Assembly (NCBI GenBank): GCA_022592445.1
Contig: JABYQR010000097.1
Coordinates: 1 to 64,000, forward strand
Length of the DNA stretch: 64,000 nt
Source of the DNA: Cytidiella melzeri
Lineage: Eukaryota > Basidiomycota > Agaricomycetes > Polyporales > Irpicaceae
Direction of reading: 5' to 3'
A program made the position numbers and the translations under genes. The notes beneath the pieces are model-generated. The model did no database searches. It was not told the DNA's origin and was given only the letters and a program-made list of their open reading frames with translations. Below are positions 34,843-45,332 of this stretch, piece by piece. Each line of letters opens with the position of its first letter. Positions within the stretch are counted from its first letter, which is position 1.

Positions 34843-37800
34843 ATGGGTAGAGTCGCAGCTAGGAGAACGTCAATCAATAGCCTTGGCAATAATCGCGGCT
34901 GGACTCAGATGCGTTTACAACAACAACCTACTCGGACTGGAGCTGCACACCTTGGCATGAATACAAACGAACGAGAGCTGGCACTTAGAGCTCATATTCG
35001 CAATCTGTTACTGGACTATGCACTCACTCATCTCACTATTGACTACATACAATTCACTGAAGATGTCGTATCAAGAGTAAGTGCTACGGTGCTCAGTGGG
35101 CTCCCTTCTCTTTTTCTACCACCTTTCTGAATTGTTTTGGCAGATTCTGATGCCAGCACTGTACCCGCTACCTACGAGTGACCCCACATTACCTATACTT
35201 GAGCCCACGCTGCATGACCAAGTCGAATATACTCTCAAGCTAAAGAACACGCCCAGTTACAGCGAAAAATGGGCTGCCGATGTAGAGAGTCTGCCTCTGC
35301 TCAAGAGAAGCGTCATGTTCAAGGTGGACCCGCGTTATTGTCCTACGGCAAAATACTGGCAGGAAGATGGCGGTAAGCCAGCCCATATTGTATGGATGAC
35401 CCATGCTCATCTTCAGAACGCAGACTTGCCAGTTGAAAGGCCCTTCTCTCCAGTGCTGAGTGCTCGTGCCAGACGAGAGACTCCGGGGATGAGGTCTACA
35501 GCTGGATCGGCGCGCACGACCCCTTTACTCAGTGACCTGGCGGACAGATACCATATTCAAGCAGTGAAGGATGAGGAAATCACAGAACAGGAAATGCCAT
35601 CGTTGAACGATGCGTTGTATGTATGCGCTTTTTCCTGAATTATACACCCCTTTAATATGGCTGTGACTATCCAGGAGAAATCGCATCTCAGTAGATGCAG
35701 CTGTGCACGCGGAAATGACTATACTCTTGAAATCAACTTGGAACTCTACCTCTCGTGCAGGAGCGCAGCCAGCGGGGTCAACACCCAATGCACACTGTGA
35801 CAGTTTCATTCGCTCAGATTCTCCGTCGATAGAGTTGCCTGAGCCCATCTCGCCTCCCATATTCAGCAGGGAGTTGTTGCCCGGCGCCGGTACCACAACG
35901 AAGATTGCGTCAAGTAGTGGCCTTAGGGACTTTGCCCAGCTCGGATTGATGATTGCGCCACAAGTCAATTCAGAGAAAGGCAATGCTCAGGATTTCTTCG
36001 CATCTGAGGATCGCTATATGCATGATATGTCCTTTGTTGACGGGTGGCGTAAGTTGTAAGATAGTTCCAGTGTGACCGCCGTACGCTGATTTTATGAGCT
36101 ACAGAAACTCTTCGAGTTCCTTCTTCTCCCACACTGTCTCTAGAGAACGAAGTGGATGAGTTGGATCCGAAATGGCTTGTAAAATCTTCGTCCCCTCCTC
36201 AACATCTGTTCGCTGAAATGATGGGTATTGTAGTATGATTCTTGGTCGCAGTGCCCAAGTGCTAATGCTGACGCGCAGACGAATATGAACTGCCTCGCAC
36301 AGAGAAAATTGGGAGGGCCAGCAAGAAGCCTGGTTTGCCGGGACACGACAAGAGGTGCGCAACAAAAGGAACAAATATACGCTACCAAACTGTTAACAAA
36401 AGACCAGACTTGATGATTTCTTGTCCTTCCTGCATCCTATTACTTCTGCTCCTGAGCATCCGCTGGAACCGGATGTGAAAATTGTCACATCCCCCAAGTC
36501 TCAGCCCTCTTCGCCTCACACTTTCATCACAGCTTCGATGTCTATGCTTGGCCAACCACCAACGATGCTAGCAGGACTTGAACGCGACGGATCCACCAAT
36601 GATAGAAATGACAACGACGGATCATCTGCGCCGGACAGCGACAATAGCATTGGTTTGCGAGCGGTCATGAACATCCTGGGGTCAGAAGCGGACGAAGGAG
36701 CTAGCCGTACCTTTGACCCCTCCGCCTTCATCCTCCGTGAGAGGCTTGACGAGAATGAAACTTTGTTGATGGATGGTACTGTCCACTTTGATCTAGCTTT
36801 TGGCGTATTTCACGCTGAATCTCGCTGTTTACAGTTCCAGACCTTCCTCCTCCAAACATACATTCGTTATCCGGGCCAGTGGTACCCATTGAGCTACGCG
36901 ATCTCTCTGAGAAGACGAAAGCGAACGAAGTCACAGACCGTTCGCCTCTGATCGGGTTCCTGAAACAGGTCAAAGGATTTCAGTCATTATACTTGGAGCT
37001 TAGCTGGCGGTTTGTCCCAATCGCTGTTCTTCGTGACGATAAGGCGCTGATCTTACTTCGTGTGACCCCACACACAGGCCCTTTGACGTTGTATGCAAGA
37101 TGCCCACCCATGAAGAGGTCGCTCAACTGTTGGAACCCCTTGAGCGAGATTGCATGGCGGCCCTTGCAAACGAGGAAACGACAAGTAACAACAAGATAGA
37201 AAGCAAGCTGACCAATCTTCTAGCAGTCGCTGACCTAGATCCTGCCATAAGCATATCCTCGGAGAAATGGTTGGACGAGGACGCATATACCTTACGTTAC
37301 ACATTGTACGAGGAAGCCGAAACCGAACTGGTCCTTACTGCTGCCGAGCGGAGACGACTGTATGGGCAACCCGAGCTTGTCCACCACAGTGACGACGTCG
37401 GTGGCGAATGTGATCTGGCTGAAGAGCCCGGGTTGCACAACGGTTCCAGGAAGCGTCAGAGACACTCATTGCCACTGCCTGATCAACAAGAGCTGGGCTT
37501 TTCTGGCAATCCCATCTACTCTGAAGATCGAAGCTTCTATTCTCAATATATCCAAGACGACCATGACTCAGGACAGTATTGGACTCAACACGTGGCGAAC
37601 GACGCCGAAGGTGAATTCCAGACTAATTATTACGAGCTGGCTAGCGGTGTTTGTGGCTTCGACGGTGCTGGCAGCGATATTCAGCAGTCCCTTGCCGACG
37701 TAGATCCCATTTACCTTGACAATTCTGCGCCCTTTGTCTCTGATACTCTCAACGACTACGGTGGTTGTATTGCTCCCGGTCTTCTCCACGCTACCCTCCC

Positions 37801-39186
37801 CGTCCCTGCGTTGGATTCTAGGGCTATGGACGCCGCATTGATCTCTCCTCGTACGTTCTCACCGGTCCAATGCTCGCCTTACGATGCGCTTAGCCTTCCG
37901 ATCCCTCGAGTCTTGCCCGAACATCCCAACGGAAAAAAACGAACTCTTTCTGCAGCTCGCAATATCGGAAACACAGAAACGGCTCTGCCTCAACCTCTCC
38001 CTGTATCGTCTATGTCTAGATTTGGCTCTCCGGATTCCGGTTTTGCTCAAAATCCGCTTGAAGAGTTTATGACATTGCGAGCTAAGAAATTCAATGTCTC
38101 GATGGATATCACTGTCGCGCCTCCCACTCTCCCCGAAGACACCGCTGTACCTCCTTTTCGTCCTACTTCGTTCGAGGTCCCGAAGGAGCTCATGGACTCC
38201 ACAATGCCGGATGCTTTCGAACAGCCCGCCCAGGCAAATAGCTGGCACCGGTATCTTGGGTCGCTTCAAATTATTCAGAAGCTCGGCATCACTCGTGCCC
38301 TGACTTCGCCCTCGTGCAAGATTCAACTGGTGGAGCGCGAATCGTTGAATGGTGCCGAAATCATCATAGATCCTCATACTGCAGTCATCCTATCCCCTCT
38401 TGGCGATTTGGTCTCGCAATGCGACTTGCTCACTGCTCGTATGAACCAACTCTCGTGGCGCTTTTCCCGAATACTGGTTGTCTTTGAAGTGGTGCCTTTT
38501 ACTGGATCAGACGCAAGTGCCAATCCTCTTACTGTCAACCCTTTCTCGCCTCTGCTCGTGAAGGCAGTGAAGAAACTCAGAAGAGACTTGGAGATTGCAG
38601 AGGCATGTCTCGACAAGCAGGAAGGCACACGGGTGCACTTTGCCTTTCCCATGTCAGCATACGCCGCTGCCAGGACCATCAGAAGGCTTGGCGACATGTG
38701 CTTTGCAGACGACACTTCGAATGGTCTGCTCTGGGACGATCGCCTCTGGCTTGATCCGGAAGACGAGGATCTGGTTTGTTTCGTACAACCTTTCAACTGC
38801 TGAGCACTCACAAGTGACTGCATGTTCCTCACTAGGATGAACACGACCTCGCGGCGCTCGATGGAATGAATGTCTTCATTGCTGCGGTCATCTTGAGCAG
38901 GCACAGTCTAGATGGCTTCCTTGAAAGGACTCCAGAACAGCGAGCTAAAGAGTTTGGAGGATTGATCGGAGTTGACCGAATCGTATGTACTCTCCTGGTA
39001 ACTGAACCATTCGTCTCGACTGAAGCTGCCATCAAGAATGCGTTCAACAAACTTATCGCGCGCCGTATCGAGGCAATGCAGCTTCCTTCGTCCTCGCCAC
39101 CAACAGCGAGCGCGGACACATCTAACCCCTTGACACCGCTGCAAGGTCTCTACGACTCTAGCAGTAATCATAATTTGCACTGTTAA
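34843..39186 (+). CDS. XPF/ERCC4-like protein with degenerate nuclease core, candidate SHOC1/Zip2 meiotic crossover factor
   Basis: Nine exons (34843-35076, 35144-35616, 35675-36048, 36105-36224, 36279-36354, 36408-36775, 36835-37009, 37078-38773, 38836-39186) join in frame to 1288 residues. The first about 950 residues are poorly conserved and partly acidic. The C-terminal third resembles an XPF nuclease domain: AEIIIDPHTAVILSPLGDL sits where XPF has its VERKSxSDL motif, and is followed by a QCDLLTARMNQLSWRFSRIL helix and the VVFE strand. The catalytic ERK is lost. A helix-hairpin-helix-like tail has LERTPEQRAKEFGGLIGVDRI, given here as two parts, LERTPEQRAKEFGG and LIGVDRI. A dead XPF fold plus HhH in a large protein is the layout of SHOC1/Zip2, which stabilises crossover intermediates in meiosis with Spo16. 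The assignment is inference; an FA-core or other XPF relative is possible. Confidence 0.5.
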
Positions 39187-39350
39187 TGCTCAATCATATC
39201 GTACATCCCCAACTAGATAGCAGGACACAATGCATTGTAATCTACGAGTTTTCTCTCTCCAACTTGGATTTTCCAAACGTAACATAGGTCGTAAGCAACG
39301 CAACCGAGTCCTTTGCTCAACACCGGAGTCTGCTGCATTTCCGGGGGCAA

Positions 39351-40519
39351 CTACGCACTCTTCTTTTTGAGGGGAACGTGCTCGAGACCGTAATAAGCAG
39401 CCGCGGGGATCTCCTTCTGGGCAGCCAACGCTTCGCGAACGCAGCTGGCTCCATTCGCGGAGACGACGAACCCAGGCTGGCAACGCTGGACCGCACACAA
39501 TCCTGCTTTGCAGGAAACGTCCAAGACGCCTGGGATAGCAGTGCAGTCGATGCCGAGCGCGGGATTACGTCCAAAACCCACGGTGCAACCTCCGCCTTGA
39601 CGTTCGAAGCATGGATCACGAGGGAGGAGGCAGGTATCAGGCAGCAAGAAGACAGATTGTCGCTGGTCAGTGAATGTCTTTGCATACTCAGTTCAATAGC
39701 TGTGATGCTTACAGCTCTCGAGATCTGCCTTGGTGTCGACGCACTCCCAGGCATCAGGAGAGTTAAATCCATAGACGCCACAGGCTGCAAGACCTGCAGG
39801 GCAGAGCGAGCGTTGTTCTTGAGCGTCCAGCTCTCTCTTCTTCGGCTTTCCGGAAGGGCAAGCCTTGAAGACGCCACAGACACCATTGCAGACTGTGAAG
39901 GGCAAGGGACAGATGCACTCTGTCGGAAAGAGCGGAGGGGACGGTACAAATCCGTTTTTACACCCGAAATTACACAAGTTGCTGAATTCGTTTGGAACTT
40001 TAGTCTTCATTCGAGTCAAGTGGAGCAGCAACTAAATCTCACGAGGAGGTGCAGCTCGGTGCGGCTTGGTCCGGAAATGTGCAGGACGTGTGCGTTGCTG
40101 CAGTGTTAATCTATATACGTCATATAGGTCAGAAACCACAATGAAGCGAAAGTATGTGCTGCTGCTTACTAAGGCGGTAATCGCGGCTGTGGTCGCGGGT
40201 ACGCCTGCGACGACTACGGCAGCAACAGCGACAGGGTTGATTTCCAAAAAGTCTGGGATACCAGAAATGCACAGGCAGACACCTACTCAATATTCCAATT
40301 TATGATCTGAAGGCTTGAAGAACGGGGAAAAACGAATATCTGCGTACTGAGCAAGCCGATGGGGATGGTCCCCGCAAACTCCTCTGGCACTTCGAGCAGG
40401 GCATCGAGCTGAGCGCAAACGTCAACGGTATCGCGGTTGTGCAGGCGATACGACGCACGCCCAGACACCTGGGTGGCTGCAACAGCCAGTGCGACAAGGC
40501 TGGAGAAAGCGAGGCGCAT
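39351..40519 (-). CDS. CPL1-like cysteine-rich secreted protein
   Basis: Secreted protein with the C-terminal domain named after Cryptococcus CPL1. The start at 40519 gives a signal peptide (FSSLVALAVAATQVSGR). After splicing (introns 40283-40347 and 39596-39712 fixed; the middle one between about 40170 and 39990 approximate) it reads DTVDVCAQLDALLEVP, LLSVCLCISGIPDFLEI, NLCNFGCKNGFVPSPP, CICPLPFTVCNGVCG, KKRELDAQEQRSLCPAGLAACGVYG (shown as KKREL and CPAGLAACGVYG), DLESCGGCTVGF, DCTAIPGVLDVSCKAGLC and VQRCQPGF. KKREL before the domain resembles a Kex2-type cleavage site. The function is unknown here; in Cryptococcus the family member is an extracellular factor. A short relic of a paralogue lies 700 bp away. 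Confidence 0.8.
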
Positions 40520-41201
40520 ACTGCTGGCTGGTGTGACGAACGCAAGGACGGGCAGTTCGAAGACTGGCAGGACATTGTCTCTCTTGGCTGAAGAATTATA
40601 AAGCCATTCATGAAGGACGTCAGCGAAGGTGTCAGTTAATAACGCTGAAGATAACGTACCTTTTTCCCGACATTAGTGTGACAAGCGTTCGTTTGGTGAC
40701 AGCGCATGGATTGAATTTCTGCGCCGCGGATTGATCCTGAAGACAAGGCAGAGGTGTTGCCGCTGCCACTATCAGGTGCGCAGATAGTCGGCGGGCATGT
40801 CTGATGCGAAATGTGGGTCAGACGTCACGGAAAATGTGGGTGCGCGGGAATATGCTGTGTTGTTAGCGGTGATGCACGATCAAGCCATACAACAAGCACG
40901 GCGACACTCTGAGACCCTGGCATTCTTCACACCATAAACAGAGAGTGAGCAGCGCGGCACTTGCGAGGCTGAGGAATTTGTCAGAGATCAGGATTTAGAT
41001 GATTGACAGGAACGTACCAGAGCAATAGAAAGGAATACGTGGCAGGTACGTATCGCCGACGCATCGGCAGTACGTGTCTACAGTGCTTCCACATCTGCAA
41101 CTCCGGTGGTGTGGTTCGTGGATATGTTCGAGTCTGATTCCAAGTTACATCTAGTCAACAGCGCTACACGGCCCAATGGTTCAACGTTCAACGTTCAGTC
41201 T
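40520..41201. other. No gene seen
   Basis: Promoter side of the CPL1-like gene and about 450 bp of further sequence with no open frame that resembles a protein. Confidence 0.4.
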
Positions 41202-41522
41202 TCACGGCGTCGCGAGGATGTGGGTCGTCGGCGATATTGCGCTCAAAGGAAACTGCGGGCCATGTGAGAAATAGCCCAAAGACAGCGTGTAAGAGTTTTC
41301 TGAAAGGATGATTGTAATGTGTCGTTTCAAGTGCTCTGCACTCGGCGGCCAGTGCCTAGCCACTGCCAACCACGGTTTCCCAAGAGGCCTTTGCTGCGTC
41401 AGCAATGAGCATACGTCGACAGTATCACTGTGATTTTGCACAGTAAAGTCGCCAGCAACATCCTGGCAGCACGCTAGCTGAATTGATAAAAGGCAGGCTG
41501 AATGCGAGAGGGTAAACATCAC
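41202..41522 (-). pseudogene. Probable relic of a CPL1-like gene
   Basis: A 106-residue frame begins with a hydrophobic, signal-like stretch and NHSDTVDVCSLL, nearly the same as HNRDTVDVCAQL in the intact CPL1-like gene just downstream. After that the similarity stops: no VCLC, CxxC or CPL domain blocks are seen between 40520 and 41202. It looks like a truncated duplicate; a diverged short secreted protein is the alternative. Confidence 0.4.
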
Positions 41523-42128
41523 CTCCTCATTGCAGACTATCCGGATTCTTGGCGGAGTTCGCGGTATGTGGTAGTGGTGAGACTAGAAGAGACTTGCCAG
41601 CTCTCGGTCGAAATCCTTGCTGATTGTCAAAGTCCGATTCCGTGACGGTGACAACATCCTGGCTCTGGGCAAGTTGGCTGCCAGTGCTCCTGGAGAGGAG
41701 ATTCCACTACGTTGGATGTCGTGACTGCAGTGGTAACATGCTCACGGTGATGCCACAGCTTCCCAATAAACAAGTCTCCGCCTCACAAACTCCTCGATTG
41801 CTAACATATTAGAGAAGCTGACGTTGATAGTAACGTTACAGTTGACATCAGCTGGACTTTGGATATCTGTCGAGCCTCTTGTGCATCAGTTCATGCATAT
41901 GCGATTTGGAGTTGAAGACCAAACTGAGTCGGATGGTGGCAATGCTGGTGTGCCAGTGCACCCATTCAAGCGTGATCAGCAATATGTGAACCATCCTCGA
42001 AATGAGTAGTATAGTTGGAATACATTAAAAGCTGAGCCGTTATTCACCTGGAACCAATGGCTCCCTAAATAAAGACATGACGTTCATGGTCAAGCGGTAG
42101 TACTAGAACATTACAAGGATGCAGATGC
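41523..42128. other. No gene seen
   Basis: About 600 bp with only short frames on both strands. It borders the repeat island to the right. Confidence 0.35.
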
Positions 42129-42653
42129 CTATTTCAAATGCCACCACGGTTTATTTTTATTTTTATTAAGGCCGTCAATGTAGTCTGCCCACAAAGGGTC
42201 ACGCGTCCTCACATCTACAACTTCTCCCCTCAAAATCTTGTTCCTTATTACAGTGCCTGTCCCAAATTTGGCCAGAAGATATGCAATCACATTTCTCATG
42301 TGCTCTTCAGCTCCTGTCACAAGGAGATTCGCAGTGTTACCAGACAGCCGAGTATTAGAACTCAGCACACTGTGCCACATGGTTGAGTACGTGTTGTCGG
42401 GCAGCAGGGTTAAAAATCGAATTGATTCTTCAACCACCTCAGGCCTTGGTTCCTCTAATCTTGGTAACGCCTGTTCATCATAACGACGTTTATGCAAAAG
42501 ATGGGAGCTGCGAATGTCTGCTGTGTCTTCCGTCTGTTGCACCAAGCTGTTGGAGGAGGAGGCTTCTGTACTGCTGTGTGGTGCAGCAGACACAGACATT
42601 GTGAGGAACATGCCAACTGCAGTGAACCAGATGAGAGAGGTTGAGAAACGCAT
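42129..42653 (-). CDS. Small secreted protein, unknown
   Basis: Single-exon frame. The start at 42653 is chosen because it opens directly into a signal peptide (MRFSTSLIWFTAVGMFLTMS, cleavage likely after SVSA); an ATG 18 bp upstream adds six polar residues. The mature part is about 150 residues, lacks cysteine, has a dibasic LLHKRRYDEQ segment that could be a Kex2 site, then a charged helical region and a Trp-rich end (KPWWHLK). I recognise no family. Its position at the edge of a repeat island and its composition are those of effector-type small secreted proteins, which is only an inference. Confidence 0.5.
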   Translation of the reverse strand: MRFSTSLIWFTAVGMFLTMSVSAAPHSSTEASSSNSLVQQTEDTADIRSSHLLHKRRYDEQALPRLEEPRPEVVEESIRFLTLLPDNTYSTMWHSVLSSNTRLSGNTANLLVTGAEEHMRNVIAYLLAKFGTGTVIRNKILRGEVVDVRTRDPLWADYIDGLNKNKNKPWWHLK

Positions 42654-42732
42654 GACAGTGTAGGATGTCAAAGAGTAATAAAAGGGTTGGCAACGACAGT
42701 AAGATGACTAGCTGTTATAGCCATTTCAACAC

Positions 42733-42940
42733 AGTGACCCAAGGCATATGAACATAGACAACAATGTACTTACCAGCCAGCACTGGATCACTGAGCAGGT
42801 CTGGAGCAATGTGTGTGTGTGAAATTCTGAGCTAGCTGTCAGAATACTTGATCTCAGTATAGTGACCCAGGCAAGTGCAACACAGACAATGATGTACTTA
42901 CCAATCAGTGCTGAAGCAATGGCAAGGTCTGAAGCAACAG
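42733..42940. repeat. Degenerate tandem repeat, two copies
   Basis: Two diverged copies about 126 bp apart share GTGACCCA, ACAGACAAtGATGTACTTACC and GGTCTGaAGCAA-type blocks (starting near 42734 and 42860). They start the repeat-rich, AT-richer block. Confidence 0.5.
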
Positions 42941-42963
42941 AGGTGTGCTAAGCCTTGAGGTAT

Positions 42964-43020
42964 GAGGATGGTGGCAAGGAGACAATGATGGTGGTAAGAA
43001 GACAAGAATGGTGGCAAGGG
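42964..43020. repeat. Short tandem repeat, about 20-bp unit
   Basis: Units of the form GATGGTGGCAAGGAGACAAT repeat about 2.6 times with small changes. Confidence 0.6.
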
Positions 43021-43576
43021 GCTCTATATATATTGTAACTTATGATGAAACAGAAACATTTGCATACTGATAGGGGTTAGAAATGTCTTCAGTTAGCTCT
43101 TGTAGCTGTGACAATCAGTGATATCTGATCATTCAATGTGTCAAGTAACAGTTACAGCTTTCAAATCATGTTTTGTACAAATTCAGATTTTGTCACATGT
43201 TTCATCTGCACAGCCATACAGCACAAAGGGGCAAATCAGCGGTGTGTGTGCTTCAGATTTGAATTGTGTCATGGACAGCCCAACTAGCCCTTATCTTTTT
43301 GCGTTTTACCTCTAGTTTACACATCTAAGGCTGGTTCTCAACTGCTTGCCAACCTCTTTCAACCCCTTTGCAGACTTGTGCAACATCTACTGAGTGCCCA
43401 TATCACATGGCTTAGACACTCTACATGGTCAAATTACTTGCTGCTATGTCATATTGGCATGTAACTCAGTTTATGTGGGGTCACATGGCCACAACCACAT
43501 GTCTCAGCCCATAGCTAGGGGTTAACATCATAGATACCATTCACATGGACTAAAGCTCAGCATGGGTAGCAAATAC

Positions 43577-43712
43577 CTGTGGTGACCTGTAGGTTGACCT
43601 GCACCAACACCTGCAGGTATCTGACCCGCAGGTAGCAGGTACCTACCTGTACAGGTATGTCACAGGTGCAGGTAATCGGATTTTGCCACCACAGGTATAC
43701 CTGTAGGTACCT
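43577..43712. repeat. Cluster of CAGGT/ACCTG motifs in both orientations
   Basis: About 135 bp packed with CAGGTA and its complement TACCTG, often as head-to-head palindromes such as ACCTGCAGGT and CAGGTACCTACCTG. Spacing is irregular. Such two-sided clusters of a short motif are typical of subterminal repeats of cut-and-paste transposons, but no transposase gene or terminal inverted repeat was found nearby. Confidence 0.6.
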
Positions 43713-44280
43713 TCAGAAAATTTTGACTTTCAATGTACAATGACTGACAGCAGTCAAGGATTCATACTATATCCAAAGTATTATCTAGAAACTGTTTGAT
43801 ACTGTAAGCAAAAACAAAAACAAGAGATTGGGAGAGGCAGCTGCTCACTGATTTTGTTACCAGTGCCCAGACTTATTGTACTAGTGTTAACGGGATGGAC
43901 CAGCAAGCAGTAAGTACAAATCCTGAAGGCTAGAAGAAATGATACTTTTGTGAGTCAAATTATTAGGCAAATTTGCAACTGGTAGCAGCTTGACTGAGTA
44001 ATCTTGTGTAAATAGCCATTAATAGCTGGCCAAGTGACAAATATCATCTGCAACCCCTTTGGTCTGAGTCAAAGTGATTGTATTACAATTGACAAGTTTG
44101 GCTGCAGGAAAAGCAAGCATACACTAATAAAGGTAGTCACCAATGTTAGCAAGGTGCTTCATATATCTTGTCATTAATCTTCTGCAGTGTTCACTGCTGA
44201 TTCTAGACAACTACATGCTTCAGGAATGAAGGGCTTGAGGGTGTCTCATTATATCAACTCCCAGAACATGTTACATGTGT

Positions 44281-44692
44281 CCTGTTGATGTCTGAACTGC
44301 CTCACCCCCATTGGAGCTGCCACAGGCTGTGTTCTGATTTTAACTCCTGCTGACAGAGCAACTAGTGGTTGTGAAACTGTGTGGAAGAATCAAAGGCAGT
44401 GCTTGATGCTGATGCAACCACATCCTGTTGATGTCTGAACTGCCTCAGCCTCATTGGAACTGCCACAGGCTGTGTCCTAATTGTAACTCTCACTTAGAGA
44501 GGAACTAATGGTTGTAAAACTTTTTGGAACAATCAAATGCAGTGTTTGCTGCTGATGCAACCACGTACTGTTGATGTTTGAACTGCCACAGGCTGTGTTC
44601 TGCTTGTAACTACTGCCTAGAGAGCAACTAACGGCTGTGAAACTTTGTGGAACAATCAGATGCAGTACTTGCTACTGATGCAACCACAAATC
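44281..44692. repeat. Tandem repeat of about 143 bp, three copies
   Basis: Copies begin at 44281, 44424 and about 44567 with CTGTTGATGTcTGAACTGCC and end in GATGCAACCAC. Copies differ by point changes and a small deletion in the third. A related single copy lies on the other side of the retrotransposon (near 52642). Confidence 0.75.
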
Positions 44693-44751
44693 TACATTGT
44701 CCAAGAGGGTAGGGGTTGAGGATGTTTTGTTAACTTCCAAACTACTGGTAA

Positions 44752-44756
44752 TTCTT
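44752..44756. repeat. Target-site duplication, left (TTCTT)
   Basis: TTCTT directly before the 5' LTR, matched by TTCTT directly after the 3' LTR. Confidence 0.9.
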
Positions 44757-45002
44757 TGTCACGACCATGCACACTTTTTACTTTCTTTTCCTTTTATCTT
44801 CATTATCTTATCTTCTCAATTTCCTTATCTTATCTTATCGATGGTACATGGCTACTGCATATGATCAAGTGCATGTGACAGACCGGTCACATGATCATAG
44901 AAGGTAATGGAACATTGTAGAACATCACACCATAGCACACCATACGTTCCAACGGCAGTGTTAGGAGTACAGACCCGGTACCAGGGGTCCTTGTCTGAGA
45001 TG

Positions 45003-45010
45003 TATATAAA
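45003..45010 (+). promoter_or_regulatory. TATA box of the LTR promoter
   Basis: TATATAAA in the 5' LTR. A start site about 30-35 bp downstream would put the mRNA 5' end near 45033-45040. The equivalent box in the 3' LTR is at 51751-51758. Confidence 0.65.
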
Positions 45011-45037
45011 CCCACCCTGTAGCTCCCTAAAGACCTC

Positions 45038-45048
45038 AGATTCTACCT
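45038..45048 (+). other. Predicted self-primer at the mRNA 5' end
   Basis: AGATTCTACCT, 35 bp after the start of the TATA box. It is the exact reverse complement of AGGTAGAATCT at 45263-45273. In Tf1, the first 11 nt of the transcript anneal to the primer-binding site and are cleaved to prime minus-strand synthesis; the same arrangement is seen here. Confidence 0.7.
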
Positions 45049-45262
45049 CCTGGTCTTTAGGTGACGTTCACCTTGTACTATTCTCATCACTTTGCTAATA
45101 TATCCTGGTCTTTAGCTCATCGTTAGCTGCTCCCTCGTCGTCGTCTCTCCCCCTTTCATCATCATCATCCCTGTCGTCATCGTCCACGCGAGTTCGCTCG
45201 TCGTTCCTCCCCCGTCGTCACTTCCTCGCTCTTCATAAGAGTTTGGTTGTGTTCTTGACATT

Positions 45263-45273
45263 AGGTAGAATCT
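45263..45273 (+). other. Primer-binding site for self-priming
   Basis: AGGTAGAATCT begins 2 nt after the 5' LTR. It does not begin with TGG, as a site for a tRNA 3' end would. It is complementary over 11 nt to 45038-45048. Confidence 0.75.
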
Positions 45274-45332
45274 CCGTACGCTCGCCTGGACGTCGCGCAA
45301 CCGCATAAATTCCCTTTCCCCAAAGTTTATAA

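Larger units (their letters stand above)
44757..45260 (+). repeat. 5' LTR
   Basis: 504 bp from TGTCACGACC to TTCTTGACA. Matches 51505-52008 at a constant offset of 6748 with no difference that I could find by eye. Confidence 0.95.

Noticed and set aside
44907..45098. 63-codon frame in each LTR (also 51655-51846)
   Set aside because: It lies over the LTR promoter and predicted transcript start; identity of both copies only reflects LTR identity.
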